The position numbers and the translations under genes were made by a program. From Demequina flava (GTDB lineage Bacteria; Actinomycetota; Actinomycetes; Actinomycetales; Demequinaceae), in contig NZ_BBRA01000001.1 in the NCBI RefSeq assembly GCF_000975035.1, positions 372,001 through 436,000 on the forward strand: 64,000 nt of DNA. The letters are read 5' to 3'. Shown here piece after piece: positions 15,414 through 23,069 of the stretch. The number at the start of each line of letters is the position of its first letter. Position 1 is the first letter of the stretch. The notes below the pieces were generated by a model. The model did not search any database and had not been told where the DNA came from. It worked only from the letters and a program-made list of their open reading frames with translations.

Positions 15414-16088
15414 ATGACCGACGCCAGCGACTTCCTCATGGGAGGCGGATCCGCATCCGCATTCCAAAAGGACGACCCCATCGGCACGTCCATCACCGGA
15501 CAGATCGTCACCACCGAGGTCCGCCAACAGACCGACATCCAGTCAGGCCAGCCCCTCACCTGGGACAACGGCGACCCCAAGATGCAGCTCGTCGTCACCA
15601 TCAACACTGACCAGCGCATCGACGACGAAGACGACGGCAACCGTGCCCTTTACGTCAAGGGCTCCAAGTCCATCGGTTCCAAGTCCCTGCACGACGCAGT
15701 CCGCGCCGCAGTCCAGAACGCGAACGCCAAGGGCCTCGAACCCGGCGGCACCCTCACCGTCACGTTCATTGGCACCGAACCATCCAAGACCCGCGGCTTT
15801 AACGACCGCAAGCTGTGGGAAGCAACCTACAAGGCCCCGGACCGGGCAGCAGAAACCGGCGGGTTCCTCGGAACCACAGAACAGACCGCACCTGCAACCA
15901 CCGCAACCCCGGCACCCGCAACCACGACTCCTGCCCCCGCACCTGTTGCAGAAGCCACCCCAGCCGCAGCTTCACAGGAGACCCCGGCAGTCAAGGCCAA
16001 GCAGCTCAAGGCCCTCGGCATCACCGACGACGTCATCGCCGCTCAGCTCGGCGTCGACGCATCCATCGTTCCCGCACTCCTCGCCTAA
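15414..16088 (+). CDS. Phage protein, possible ssDNA-binding protein
   Basis: 224 residues from ATG 15414 (AAAGGCAG upstream). Residues 20-140 are beta-rich and OB-fold-like (IGTSITGQIVTTEVRQQTDIQSG ... MQLVVTINTDQRI ... GTLTVTFIGTEPSKTRGFNDRKLWEATYKAP). Then comes an Ala/Pro/Thr linker (about 150-190) and a short conserved-looking C-terminal helical end (KAKQLKALGITDDVIAAQLG). The position between a RecB-like nuclease and the primase-helicase suits an SSB role. This is inferred, not shown. Confidence 0.55.
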   Translation: MTDASDFLMGGGSASAFQKDDPIGTSITGQIVTTEVRQQTDIQSGQPLTWDNGDPKMQLVVTINTDQRIDDEDDGNRALYVKGSKSIGSKSLHDAVRAAVQNANAKGLEPGGTLTVTFIGTEPSKTRGFNDRKLWEATYKAPDRAAETGGFLGTTEQTAPATTATPAPATTTPAPAPVAEATPAAASQETPAVKAKQLKALGITDDVIAAQLGVDASIVPALLA

Positions 16089-16100
16089 CGAGGGCCCATA

Positions 16101-16130
16101 GACGGCCAGCCCACCCCCTGCTGGCCCGTC
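16101..16130 (+). terminator. Hairpin between the SSB-like and primase genes
   Basis: GACG-GCCAGC (16101-16110) pairs with GCTGGC-C-CGTC (16120-16130) with one bulged C and a 9-base C-rich loop. There is no T run, so it may be an attenuator or mRNA end rather than a strong terminator. It lies in the 118-bp gap before the primase gene. Confidence 0.4.
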
Positions 16131-16206
16131 CTGCCCCAAAACCGGTGGGCAGCCCGTTCGAGCCGGGCCAGGACGCGAAAAGCACGCACACCACTAGGAG
16201 CATCCG

Positions 16207-18792
16207 TTGACACTGCTCGACACCGCCAACCTCTGGCTCGAGGCCGGCACAGCCGTCGTCCCCACCGCCACCGACGGCACCAAACGCCCCGGCCTCCCCC
16301 AGTGGAAGCAATTCCAAACCGAACGCCCAACCCCCACAGACCTCGAAACCTGGTTCACACCAGGACGCACCGACGGCATCGGGCTCATCTGCGGCCAAGT
16401 GTCCGGCAACCTCGAAATGGTCGAGTTCGAGGGCCGCGCCACCCACCTCATCCCCGAACTCGCCGAGCTCATGGCCGACAACGGATTCGCGGACCTCTGG
16501 ACGCGCCTCACCGCCAACGGATACGTCGAAACCACCCCCTCCGGCGGCATCCACATCTACTACCGCGTCGACGGCGACGCAGCACCCAACACCAAACTCG
16601 CATCCAAGCCCCGCGACGGCGGCGGCGTCGACGTCCTCATCGAAACCCGCGGCGAAGGCGGCTTCACCGTCATCGCCCCCTCCGCAGGCCGCACCCACCC
16701 CACCGGCCTCGCCTGGACCACCATCACCGGCACCCCACAGTCGGTTCCCACCATCAGCATCGACGACCGCGACGCCCTCTTCGCCCTCGCATCCACCCTC
16801 GACAAAATGCCCGAACAGGCACTCCCAGCCACCCCGGCAGCCGCCCACAACCCCGCCGACGGGCTACGTCCCGGCGACGACTTCGACGCCCGCACCACAT
16901 GGGACGAAGTCCTCACCCCAGCAGGCTGGACAAAGACCAAACGCATCGGCGCCGGTTTCGGATGGACCCGCCCGGGCAAAAACGCAGGCGACGGCATCAG
17001 CGCAACCACCGGGCAGAACGAGCACGACCGCCTCTACGTGTTCACCACGAGCACTGAACTCCCCACCGAGAACCCCCTGTCAAAGTTCGCGGCCTACGCG
17101 ATCCTCCACTACGCCGGCGACTACACGGCAGCCGCCAAGCAGCTCGCGAAAGACGGCTACGGCACGATCGCCACCCGCCTCGCCCCCGACAACCCCACCG
17201 CCGAAGACCTCAACCAGCTCGTCGCCCCCACCGAAAGCACCCCCACATGGAACAACCAGCCACCATCATCAACAGCACCTGCAACGGAAACCTCCACGGC
17301 GACCACAACTGGGCCCACAGCCCCCGCACCGGCCGCGACATCTGCATCTGCTGCGGAACCCAACGAACCGACCACCCCGCCGGCGCGTGACGCCGAACCC
17401 AACGAAGACAACACCGCACTCCTCCTCGTCGACCAACACCAATACGAAATCCGCTACTGCCAAGGCCGCGGCGGCTGGCTCACCTGGAACGGCCACCGCT
17501 GGACCGAAGACGACCGCGGCCACATCCGCCAACTCGTCCGCACCATCGCCCGCCGCCTCCCCAAAGGCGAAGGCTGGGACACCTACCGCAAACGCGCGCT
17601 CTCAGCGAACGGCGTCAAAGGCATCATCGACCTCGCCGCATCCGACCCACGCATCGTCGCCCACATCGCCGACCTCGACGCACGCCCGTACGAACTCAAC
17701 ACCCCCGCAGGCGTCGTCAACCTCCGCACCGGCACCATCAACAAACCCGACCCCGCAGCACTCCACACCCGCTCCACCACCGTCGCACCCAACTTCAACC
17801 AACCCGCACCAATGTGGAACAAGTTCCTCGCCGACACCTTCGCAGGCGACCCCACAATGACCGCCTACGTCCAACGCCTCCTCGGCCTCTCCCTCGTCGG
17901 AGTCGTCCTCGAACAAATCTTCCCCTTCGCCCACGGCGCCGGAGCCAACGGCAAAACCACCCTCTTCTCAGTCGCCCAACACCTCGCAGGCATGGGCCCC
18001 ACCGGCTACGCCATGAGCGCCCCCGCCACCATGCTGCTGGCCACCAAAAACGACGCCCACCCCACAGAACTCGCCCGCCTCTCCGGCGCACGCATGGTCG
18101 TCACATCCGAACTCGAAGACAACCAACGCTTTGCAGAAGCCAAAATCAAACTCCTCACCGGCAAAGACACCATCTCCGGCCGCTTCATGCGCCAAGACTG
18201 GTTCGACTTCACCCCCACCCACACCCTCTGGCTCCTCGCCAACTACCAACCCGAAGTCCGCGCCGGCGGCGACGCATTCTGGCGCCGCGTCCGCCTCCTC
18301 CCCTTCCTCCACACCGTCCCACCCGAACAACGCGTCCCAGACCTCGAAGACAAACTCATCGACCAAGAAGGCCCCGCCATCCTCGCCTGGATGATCCAAG
18401 GAGCCGCCGACTACTTCACCCAAGGCCTCGCCGAACCCACCTCCGTCACCCGCGCCACCGCCGCCTACCAACGCGACCAAGACTCCCTCGCAAGGTTCGT
18501 CGACGAATGCTGCGAACTCGGCCCCCTCAGCGACCCCAACATGTCCGTCCCCTCCCACGAGCTACGCCGCGCATACGAACGCTGGTGCACCGCCGAAGGA
18601 GAAGAACCCCGCAACCAACGCTCCATGACCACCAGCCTCAAAACCCGGTTCGACGTCATCACATCACGCACCTCAACCCTTCGAATCCTCAAAGGAATCC
18701 GGCTCGCAGGAAGCGTCACCGATGCGTCACCCGAAGCGTCATCCCAAGGGTTCCTCGACGGCACCGATCGTTCGGATAGAGGCGGATGGTGA
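16207..18792 (+). CDS. Phage prim-pol DNA primase fused to SF3 (D5/P4-type) helicase
   Basis: 861 residues. Start is TTG 16207, supported by AGGAG at 16196-16200 and by the usual prim-pol opening (LLDTANLWLEAGTAVVPTATDGTKRPGL). Residues about 1-180: bifunctional primase/polymerase. Residues about 185-390: a linker including an Ala/Thr/Pro-rich segment. From about 400: D5 N-terminal domain, then SF3 helicase with Walker A GAGANGKT (577-584) and a helicase core rich in conserved positions (TSELEDNQRFAEAKIKLLTG ... FMRQDWFDFTPTHTLWLLAN). It initiates phage replication. Its 3' end carries three GCGTCA motifs of the iteron region that follows. Confidence 0.93.
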   Translation: MTLLDTANLWLEAGTAVVPTATDGTKRPGLPQWKQFQTERPTPTDLETWFTPGRTDGIGLICGQVSGNLEMVEFEGRATHLIPELAELMADNGFADLWTRLTANGYVETTPSGGIHIYYRVDGDAAPNTKLASKPRDGGGVDVLIETRGEGGFTVIAPSAGRTHPTGLAWTTITGTPQSVPTISIDDRDALFALASTLDKMPEQALPATPAAAHNPADGLRPGDDFDARTTWDEVLTPAGWTKTKRIGAGFGWTRPGKNAGDGISATTGQNEHDRLYVFTTSTELPTENPLSKFAAYAILHYAGDYTAAAKQLAKDGYGTIATRLAPDNPTAEDLNQLVAPTESTPTWNNQPPSSTAPATETSTATTTGPTAPAPAATSASAAEPNEPTTPPARDAEPNEDNTALLLVDQHQYEIRYCQGRGGWLTWNGHRWTEDDRGHIRQLVRTIARRLPKGEGWDTYRKRALSANGVKGIIDLAASDPRIVAHIADLDARPYELNTPAGVVNLRTGTINKPDPAALHTRSTTVAPNFNQPAPMWNKFLADTFAGDPTMTAYVQRLLGLSLVGVVLEQIFPFAHGAGANGKTTLFSVAQHLAGMGPTGYAMSAPATMLLATKNDAHPTELARLSGARMVVTSELEDNQRFAEAKIKLLTGKDTISGRFMRQDWFDFTPTHTLWLLANYQPEVRAGGDAFWRRVRLLPFLHTVPPEQRVPDLEDKLIDQEGPAILAWMIQGAADYFTQGLAEPTSVTRATAAYQRDQDSLARFVDECCELGPLSDPNMSVPSHELRRAYERWCTAEGEEPRNQRSMTTSLKTRFDVITSRTSTLRILKGIRLAGSVTDASPEASSQGFLDGTDRSDRGGW

Positions 18793-18972
18793 CCCATGAA
18801 TGACGCATACACCCCAAAAAATGACACCACCAGTGACGCATCGGCGACGGCAAATCCGCAGGTAATGACGCTTAATGACGCTAGTGACGCATGTTCTGAG
18901 TTAGCAGCCCTTACGCGCGCGTATACGCGCACATGTGGACCGACGAACCAGGAACAAGCGTCACAAGCGTCA
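18713..18972. repeat. Iteron array A: TGACGC/GCGTCA motifs behind the primase-helicase gene, candidate replication origin
   Basis: GCGTCA at 18713, 18724 and 18736 (11-12 bp apart). TGACGC at 18801, 18834, 18866, 18876 and 18885, plus TGACAC at 18822. A 14-bp perfect palindrome GCGCGTATACGCGC at 18917-18930. GCGTCA at 18958 and 18967. The two blocks face each other across the palindrome. The spacings 12/32/10/9 before it and 9 after it recur exactly at 43812-43957. Directly repeated hexamers beside a replication initiator gene are typical of origins. Confidence 0.65.
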
Positions 18973-19002
18973 CTGATCGCCACTCAGAAAGCCGTGGCAT
19001 GA
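18796..19002 (+). CDS. Possible small protein overlapping iteron array A
   Basis: 68 residues (MNDAYTPKNDTTSDASATANPQVMTLNDASDACSEL...). The repeated Asn/Ser-Asp-Ala comes from the TGACGC iterons, so the frame may be a by-product of the DNA element. In favour of a gene: its stop overlaps the next gene's ATG (ATGA), and the second array at 43.8 kb also encodes a related frame (SDASAPTNPLVVTHNDASDAS). Against: the two copies differ by five bases further on, which breaks frame while the DNA motifs stay. Treat as doubtful. Confidence 0.35.
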   Translation: MNDAYTPKNDTTSDASATANPQVMTLNDASDACSELAALTRAYTRTCGPTNQEQASQASLIATQKAVA

Positions 19003-19421
19003 CCCAACCCACACCCCAATGGCTCATCCTCCACACCCAACAAACCGGAGACGACCCCACCCTCACCGGCACCCAAGCCCACCCCCGCCACTGCAAAAAA
19101 TGCGGACGCCTCACCCTCACCGGATACGACTCCCACATCATGGCCGGCCTCGCCATCACCAACCCCAACCCCCTCACCCCGAGGCTCGAAGCCGCCGCCG
19201 TCATCCTCCACATCCCCACCTACCGCCTCTGGGGCACCCCCGGCCACTACCAACTCACCCCACGCCACCAACCACGCATCCCACCCCTCGGCACACACCC
19301 ACCCGCCAACCAAGTCACCGTCCTCGCCCAACACAACTGCCACCACCCACCCCTCAGCCGCGAAACACTCCCGACCCGACCACCACAAAGCGCCATCGAC
19401 CTCGAAAGGATCCCCTTCTAA
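18999..19421 (+). CDS. Small phage protein with CxxC motif, unknown function
   Basis: 140 residues from ATG 18999 (MTQPTPQWLILHTQQTGDD). HCKKCGRL near residue 33 and HNCHH near residue 112 suggest a zinc site. The middle (RLEAAAVILHIPTYRLWG) is ordinary helix/strand. The C-terminus is Pro-rich. The ATG overlaps the previous stop, and its own TAA shares one base with the next ATG. Confidence 0.55.
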   Translation: MTQPTPQWLILHTQQTGDDPTLTGTQAHPRHCKKCGRLTLTGYDSHIMAGLAITNPNPLTPRLEAAAVILHIPTYRLWGTPGHYQLTPRHQPRIPPLGTHPPANQVTVLAQHNCHHPPLSRETLPTRPPQSAIDLERIPF

Positions 19422-19600
19422 TGGACAACCACCGCCCACACGATCGCCTCACCCGAACGCTCGCCACCGCCGAGTCAGCGCGAAACAGTCATCACACAAT
19501 GCGGCACGGGAACGAGTGCGACTGCCCAGGACGCGACACCCTCGAGGCAATCCTCGACGAGCTCCTCTACGCCATAGACGAATGGGAGGACGAACTGTGA
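19421..19600 (+). CDS. Very small phage protein, unknown function
   Basis: 59 residues (MDNHRPHDRLTRTLATAESARNSHHTMRHG...), with an acidic C-terminus (LDELLYAIDEWEDEL). AAAGGA lies nine bases upstream. TAATGG joins it to the previous gene, and GTGA joins it to the resolvase gene. No domain recognised. Confidence 0.55.
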   Translation: MDNHRPHDRLTRTLATAESARNSHHTMRHGNECDCPGRDTLEAILDELLYAIDEWEDEL

Positions 19601-19971
19601 CCCGCAACCGCAAGAGCGCCAAAGCCGCCGGCGCCAAATTCGAACGCGACATCGCCGACTACCTCAAAGACACCCTCCAAGACGACCGCATCGACCGCCG
19701 CGTCAAAACAGGAGCCAAAGACCGCGGCGACATCACAGGCCTCCGCATCCACGGCCAACGCCTCGTCATCGAATGCAAAAACGAAGCCACACTGAAGATC
19801 GGACCCTGGATCCGCGAAGCCGAGGTCGAACGCGGCAACGACGACGCCCTCGCAGGCATGGTCGCCCACAAACGCCATGGCGTCGGAAGCCCCGCAGATC
19901 AGCTCATCACAATGACCCTGCGCGACCTAACCGCCCTCATCAGCGGCACACGACCCGAGGAGGACAAGTGA
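19597..19971 (+). CDS. Hjc-like Holliday junction resolvase / PD-(D/E)XK endonuclease
   Basis: 124 residues from GTG 19597 (overlapping GTGA). Motifs: E16 in GAKFERDIADYL, D45 in DRGDITGL, and E59-C-K61 in LVIECKN, the arrangement of archaeal-type Hjc and phage resolvases (nuclease core E...GD...ExK). It resolves branched phage DNA before packaging. It lies between the replication block and terminase, a common place for phage resolvases. Confidence 0.82.
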   Translation: MTRNRKSAKAAGAKFERDIADYLKDTLQDDRIDRRVKTGAKDRGDITGLRIHGQRLVIECKNEATLKIGPWIREAEVERGNDDALAGMVAHKRHGVGSPADQLITMTLRDLTALISGTRPEEDK

Positions 19972-20624
19972 CCAGTCAAGTGAGCCTCACGCGTCGCGCG
20001 CGTGAGCAAGTCCCCGCAACCGACTTGGAGCGGGCTGCACTGGAGACGGTCGAGCTGCTCGAGGAGGTCGCCGCGCTAATCCCGACAGATGATGCGACCG
20101 CCGTGGAGTCGTCTGGTGGGAAGCCTTCGAAGCGTGCCGTGTTTCCGGCGCCCTGGAACACCCCGGCTGGGAACATGCATACGACGGTCGGTGAACGCGC
20201 GAGGGAGCATGAGCTCAACTTGTGTTTGTTGCTGTTCGGTGGTGTCCGGTATCGGGGCCGGTCGGATGCGAACACTATGGCTGCGATCATGCGGATTCCT
20301 GACCTCGTCGCCGCAGCGGTGCGCGCAGGGTACGCAGACAGGCGGTACGTGACGGATGCCGTGAAGGAGCTCAGTGGATGGCCGGCCTTGCTGCGGCGCT
20401 TCCTCGACCACGATCCCGAACCGGGGGATCCGCGGCCGTGGACGCGAGCACCGGGGGACCTTTGCTGTCCTCACTGCGATTGTCGGTTGTGGCTGCGTCC
20501 CGGCTGGCAGCATCAAGGCGCGGGCGCTGACGTGTGGTGTCGTCACTGTCGAGACGAGCATGGCCAGTGGCTGCGTTGGCCCGCTGATGCGTGGGTGGCA
20601 GTCCTGCAGCAAGCAGATGTCTAG
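19968..20624 (+). CDS. Phage protein with C-terminal zinc-ribbon-like motif, unknown function
   Basis: 218 residues from GTG 19968, with GAGGAGGACAA upstream and GTGA coupling. The N-terminal and middle parts are helical (ATDLERAALETVELLEEVAALIP ... ANTMAAIMRIPDLVAAAVRAGYADRRYVTDAVKELSGWPALL). The C-terminus has CCPHCDCRLWLRPGW and CRHCRDE, a four-cysteine metal site. Possibly a DNA-binding regulator or nuclease accessory. Function not recognised. Confidence 0.6.
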   Translation: MTSQVSLTRRAREQVPATDLERAALETVELLEEVAALIPTDDATAVESSGGKPSKRAVFPAPWNTPAGNMHTTVGERAREHELNLCLLLFGGVRYRGRSDANTMAAIMRIPDLVAAAVRAGYADRRYVTDAVKELSGWPALLRRFLDHDPEPGDPRPWTRAPGDLCCPHCDCRLWLRPGWQHQGAGADVWCRHCRDEHGQWLRWPADAWVAVLQQADV

Positions 20625-20647
20625 CCTGCTTGCTGCAGGACCCTGCA

Positions 20648-20806
20648 CTACTTGCTCTCGACGATCGCCGAGCCGGGCTGAACACCGCCATCAATGAGCC
20701 GGAATGCTAGCGCGTAGTCCTTCGCACGACGATTGTCGCCTTGACTCACGCTGTGCACGATCGCCTCGAGCAGAGCCTTCTTCGCGGGTAACTTGTCAAC
20801 GGCCAT
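20648..20806 (-). CDS. Short leftward protein with a strong ribosome site
   Basis: 52 residues on the minus strand: MAVDKLPAKKALLEAIVHSV, then SQGDNRRAKDYALAFRLIDG and a short tail, ending in TAG. AAAGGAGG lies seven bases before the ATG, the best Shine-Dalgarno in this part of the phage. It is predicted helical and charged. It is read against all late genes and convergent with the gene ending at 20624, so it has its own promoter and may be a regulator or a gene active in the lysogen. No family recognised. Confidence 0.65.
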   Translation of the reverse strand: MAVDKLPAKKALLEAIVHSVSQGDNRRAKDYALAFRLIDGGVQPGSAIVESK

Positions 20807-21213
20807 GGTTGGCCTCCTTTCAGGTAGGTCCGTTCACTGTCCCAGAGCCCTGTGACACGCCAGGCAGACGGGTCCTTGCAATAGTTATCCACAGCCCCTA
20901 CTCTTGGTGGTGAACAAGTGCGCCCTCACGCGGGCGCGCAACACGAGGCCTCGACCACACCGGTCGGGGCCTTCGTCATTCCCCAAACGTTCCTCCCTGC
21001 CAGTTCGTGTGTGTGCTGCCATGTCGAGGACCCTGCCGCCCGAAGGACCACGGGCCAGCCGAAAGCGCCGGCTGCAACCGCCCCTACATCGTCTCCAGCG
21101 GACTGTTTGCGACGGAGCGCCAACACGTACCCGCAACGGGCCAGGAGCCCAGCGGCCACGCCAACCCCACCACCTCGGAGGCACGCCGCAACCACACGCC
21201 CAGGAGGCCCCTC
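20807..21213. promoter_or_regulatory. Non-coding region before terminase: perfect DnaA box, possible late promoter, hairpin
   Basis: 400 bases with no convincing gene; open frames here have a shadow-like composition. It holds TTATCCACA at 20885-20893, an exact DnaA box; TTGCAA (20876-20881), 17-base spacer, TACTCT (20899-20904), a possible rightward promoter; and a GC-rich hairpin at about 20945-20975 (GAGGCCTCGACC against GGTCGGGGCCTTC). It probably separates early from late transcription and also carries the promoter of the leftward 52-residue gene. Confidence 0.45.
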
Positions 21214-21735
21214 ATGCCCAAGCGCATCGAATGGACCCCCGACAAGGACGAATACCTCCGCACCAGCGCCACCGCAATCCCTCCCCTGTCCCTCAACACA
21301 CAAGCCAAACACCTCGGGGTCTCACACGGATCGGTCGCGAAGCGCCGCAAACACCTCGGCATCAAGTCCGACCACGCCGGCACGAAAGCAGCCGTCGAAG
21401 CACGCAGCATCACCGCCGCAGAACGCCGGGCGACCCTCGAGCACCGCCACCTCGACCGCATCGAAGCAATCCTCGCCCGCCTCGAAGCATCCGAATTCAT
21501 CACCATCCTGCGCGGCGAAGGCGGCGTAGAGAACGAAGCAACCGTCACCCGGCCACCGACACGAGACGAACGCGACCTCGCATCCTCGATGACACAACAC
21601 TGGGCCGCGATCGAACGCATCCGCCGTATGGACACCAACAACGGCACCTCCGAGGCCGTGTCCATGCTTGGAGGCATCGCACAAGCCATCGCAGACGCCG
21701 CCGCACAAATGCCTGAGGACGGACCGGGCACGTGA
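21214..21735 (+). CDS. terS: Terminase small subunit
   Basis: 173 residues from ATG 21214, with CAGGAGG upstream. The N-terminus has a helix-turn-helix-like DNA-binding part (EYLRTSATAIPPLSLNTQAKHLGVSHGSVAKRRKHLGIKS), followed by helices for oligomerisation. It recognises phage DNA for packaging. The GTGA overlap with the large subunit gene supports the call; sequence family evidence alone is moderate. Confidence 0.75.
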   Translation: MPKRIEWTPDKDEYLRTSATAIPPLSLNTQAKHLGVSHGSVAKRRKHLGIKSDHAGTKAAVEARSITAAERRATLEHRHLDRIEAILARLEASEFITILRGEGGVENEATVTRPPTRDERDLASSMTQHWAAIERIRRMDTNNGTSEAVSMLGGIAQAIADAAAQMPEDGPGT

Positions 21736-23051
21736 CCAACGTCAGCGACTCGCTGGCCGTCCTGCAGTCGTTCCTATCCCCGCGGCAACTGTGGTCGATT
21801 GCCCGCTCAACGGCCCGCGTCAACCTCTGGACCGGATCCATCCGCTCCGGCAAAACCATCGCATCCCTCCTGCGCTGGCTCATCTTCATCGCCACCGCAC
21901 CCCGCGGCGGCGAACTCGTCGTCATCGGCCGCACACGCGAATCCATCGCCCGCAACGTCTTCGGCCCGCTCAAAGACCCGTCACTGTTCGGGCCACTCGC
22001 CGCACACGTCGAATACACCGCCGGTGCACCCACCGCGACCATCCTCGGCCGCACCATCCACGTCCTCGGCGCCAGCGATTCCCGCGCCGAAGCCGTCCTC
22101 CGAGGTCTCACCGTCGCCGGTGCGTATGTCGACGAAGCAACCCTCGTCGCCGAAGCGTTCTGGACGCAGCTGATCGGCCGCATGTCCGTGCGTGGCGCGC
22201 AACTCTTCGCCACCACCAACCCCGACGGGCCCGCACACTGGCTGAAGAAGCAAGTCGTTGACCGTGTCGACGAACTCGGCTACCGGGTGTTCCAGTTTCG
22301 CCTCACGGACAACACGCACCTCGACGCCGACTACGTCTCGCAGATCTGCCGCGAATACACCGGCCTTTGGTATCGCCGCTTCATCCTCGGCGAATGGGTG
22401 CAAGCCGCCGGCGCCGTCTACGAACAATGGGACCCCGACCGACACGTCATCCGCGCCCACGAACTACCCACCATGGACCGTGTTCTCACAGCGGGTGTCG
22501 ACTACGGAGACGAGCACGCAACCCGCGGCTACCTCATCGGCATCGGACCAGACACCCGCGAGGACCACAACGGCGAGCACCGGCTCTACGTCCTCGCGGA
22601 ATGGGCGCCGGGCAAAGGCACCATCGGCCAACGCTCCACATCGCTCCGGCAATGGCTCGCTGGCCAGCCGCACGACAAGTGGCGCACTCCCGAATGGGTG
22701 TCTGTCGACTCCGCAGCCGCAGCGTTCAAGAACCAGTTGTTCCACGACGGTGTCCCCGGGGTCCGCAACGCCCACAAGGCCGTCCTCCCCGGCATTCAAG
22801 CCATCGCGGGACTCCTCGCCGTGAACAAGCTCGTGGTCGCTGACACGTGTGAGCAGCTCATCAACCGTATCCCCGGGTACGTGTGGGACGACAAAGCCAC
22901 CAAGCGTGGCGACACCGCACCCGTGAAAGCCGATGACGACGAAGCCGACGCCCTCCGATACGGGGTCTACACCACCCGCATCGACTGGCGACCCCTGATC
23001 CCGATCGCACCAGCCATGGACACCGCACCAGGCAACGACACCGACGACTAA
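21732..23051 (+). CDS. terL: Terminase large subunit
   Basis: 439 residues from GTG 21732. ATPase: Walker A-like GSIRSGKT (35-42), Walker B AYVDEAT (D134, E135). Nuclease: acidic residues in GVDYGDEH and a final acidic cluster in KADDDEADALRYG. Length fits the Terminase_3/6 group. It packages DNA into proheads using the portal encoded next. It overlaps terS by four bases. Confidence 0.93.
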   Translation: MTNVSDSLAVLQSFLSPRQLWSIARSTARVNLWTGSIRSGKTIASLLRWLIFIATAPRGGELVVIGRTRESIARNVFGPLKDPSLFGPLAAHVEYTAGAPTATILGRTIHVLGASDSRAEAVLRGLTVAGAYVDEATLVAEAFWTQLIGRMSVRGAQLFATTNPDGPAHWLKKQVVDRVDELGYRVFQFRLTDNTHLDADYVSQICREYTGLWYRRFILGEWVQAAGAVYEQWDPDRHVIRAHELPTMDRVLTAGVDYGDEHATRGYLIGIGPDTREDHNGEHRLYVLAEWAPGKGTIGQRSTSLRQWLAGQPHDKWRTPEWVSVDSAAAAFKNQLFHDGVPGVRNAHKAVLPGIQAIAGLLAVNKLVVADTCEQLINRIPGYVWDDKATKRGDTAPVKADDDEADALRYGVYTTRIDWRPLIPIAPAMDTAPGNDTDD

Positions 23052-23069
23052 CCCAGGAAGGGGAGACTC

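Noticed and set aside
20904-21716. A 270-codon rightward frame overlapping the start of terS
   Set aside because: Its product is almost all Arg, Pro, His and Thr and runs through terS in another frame. terS has a good ribosome site and HTH.
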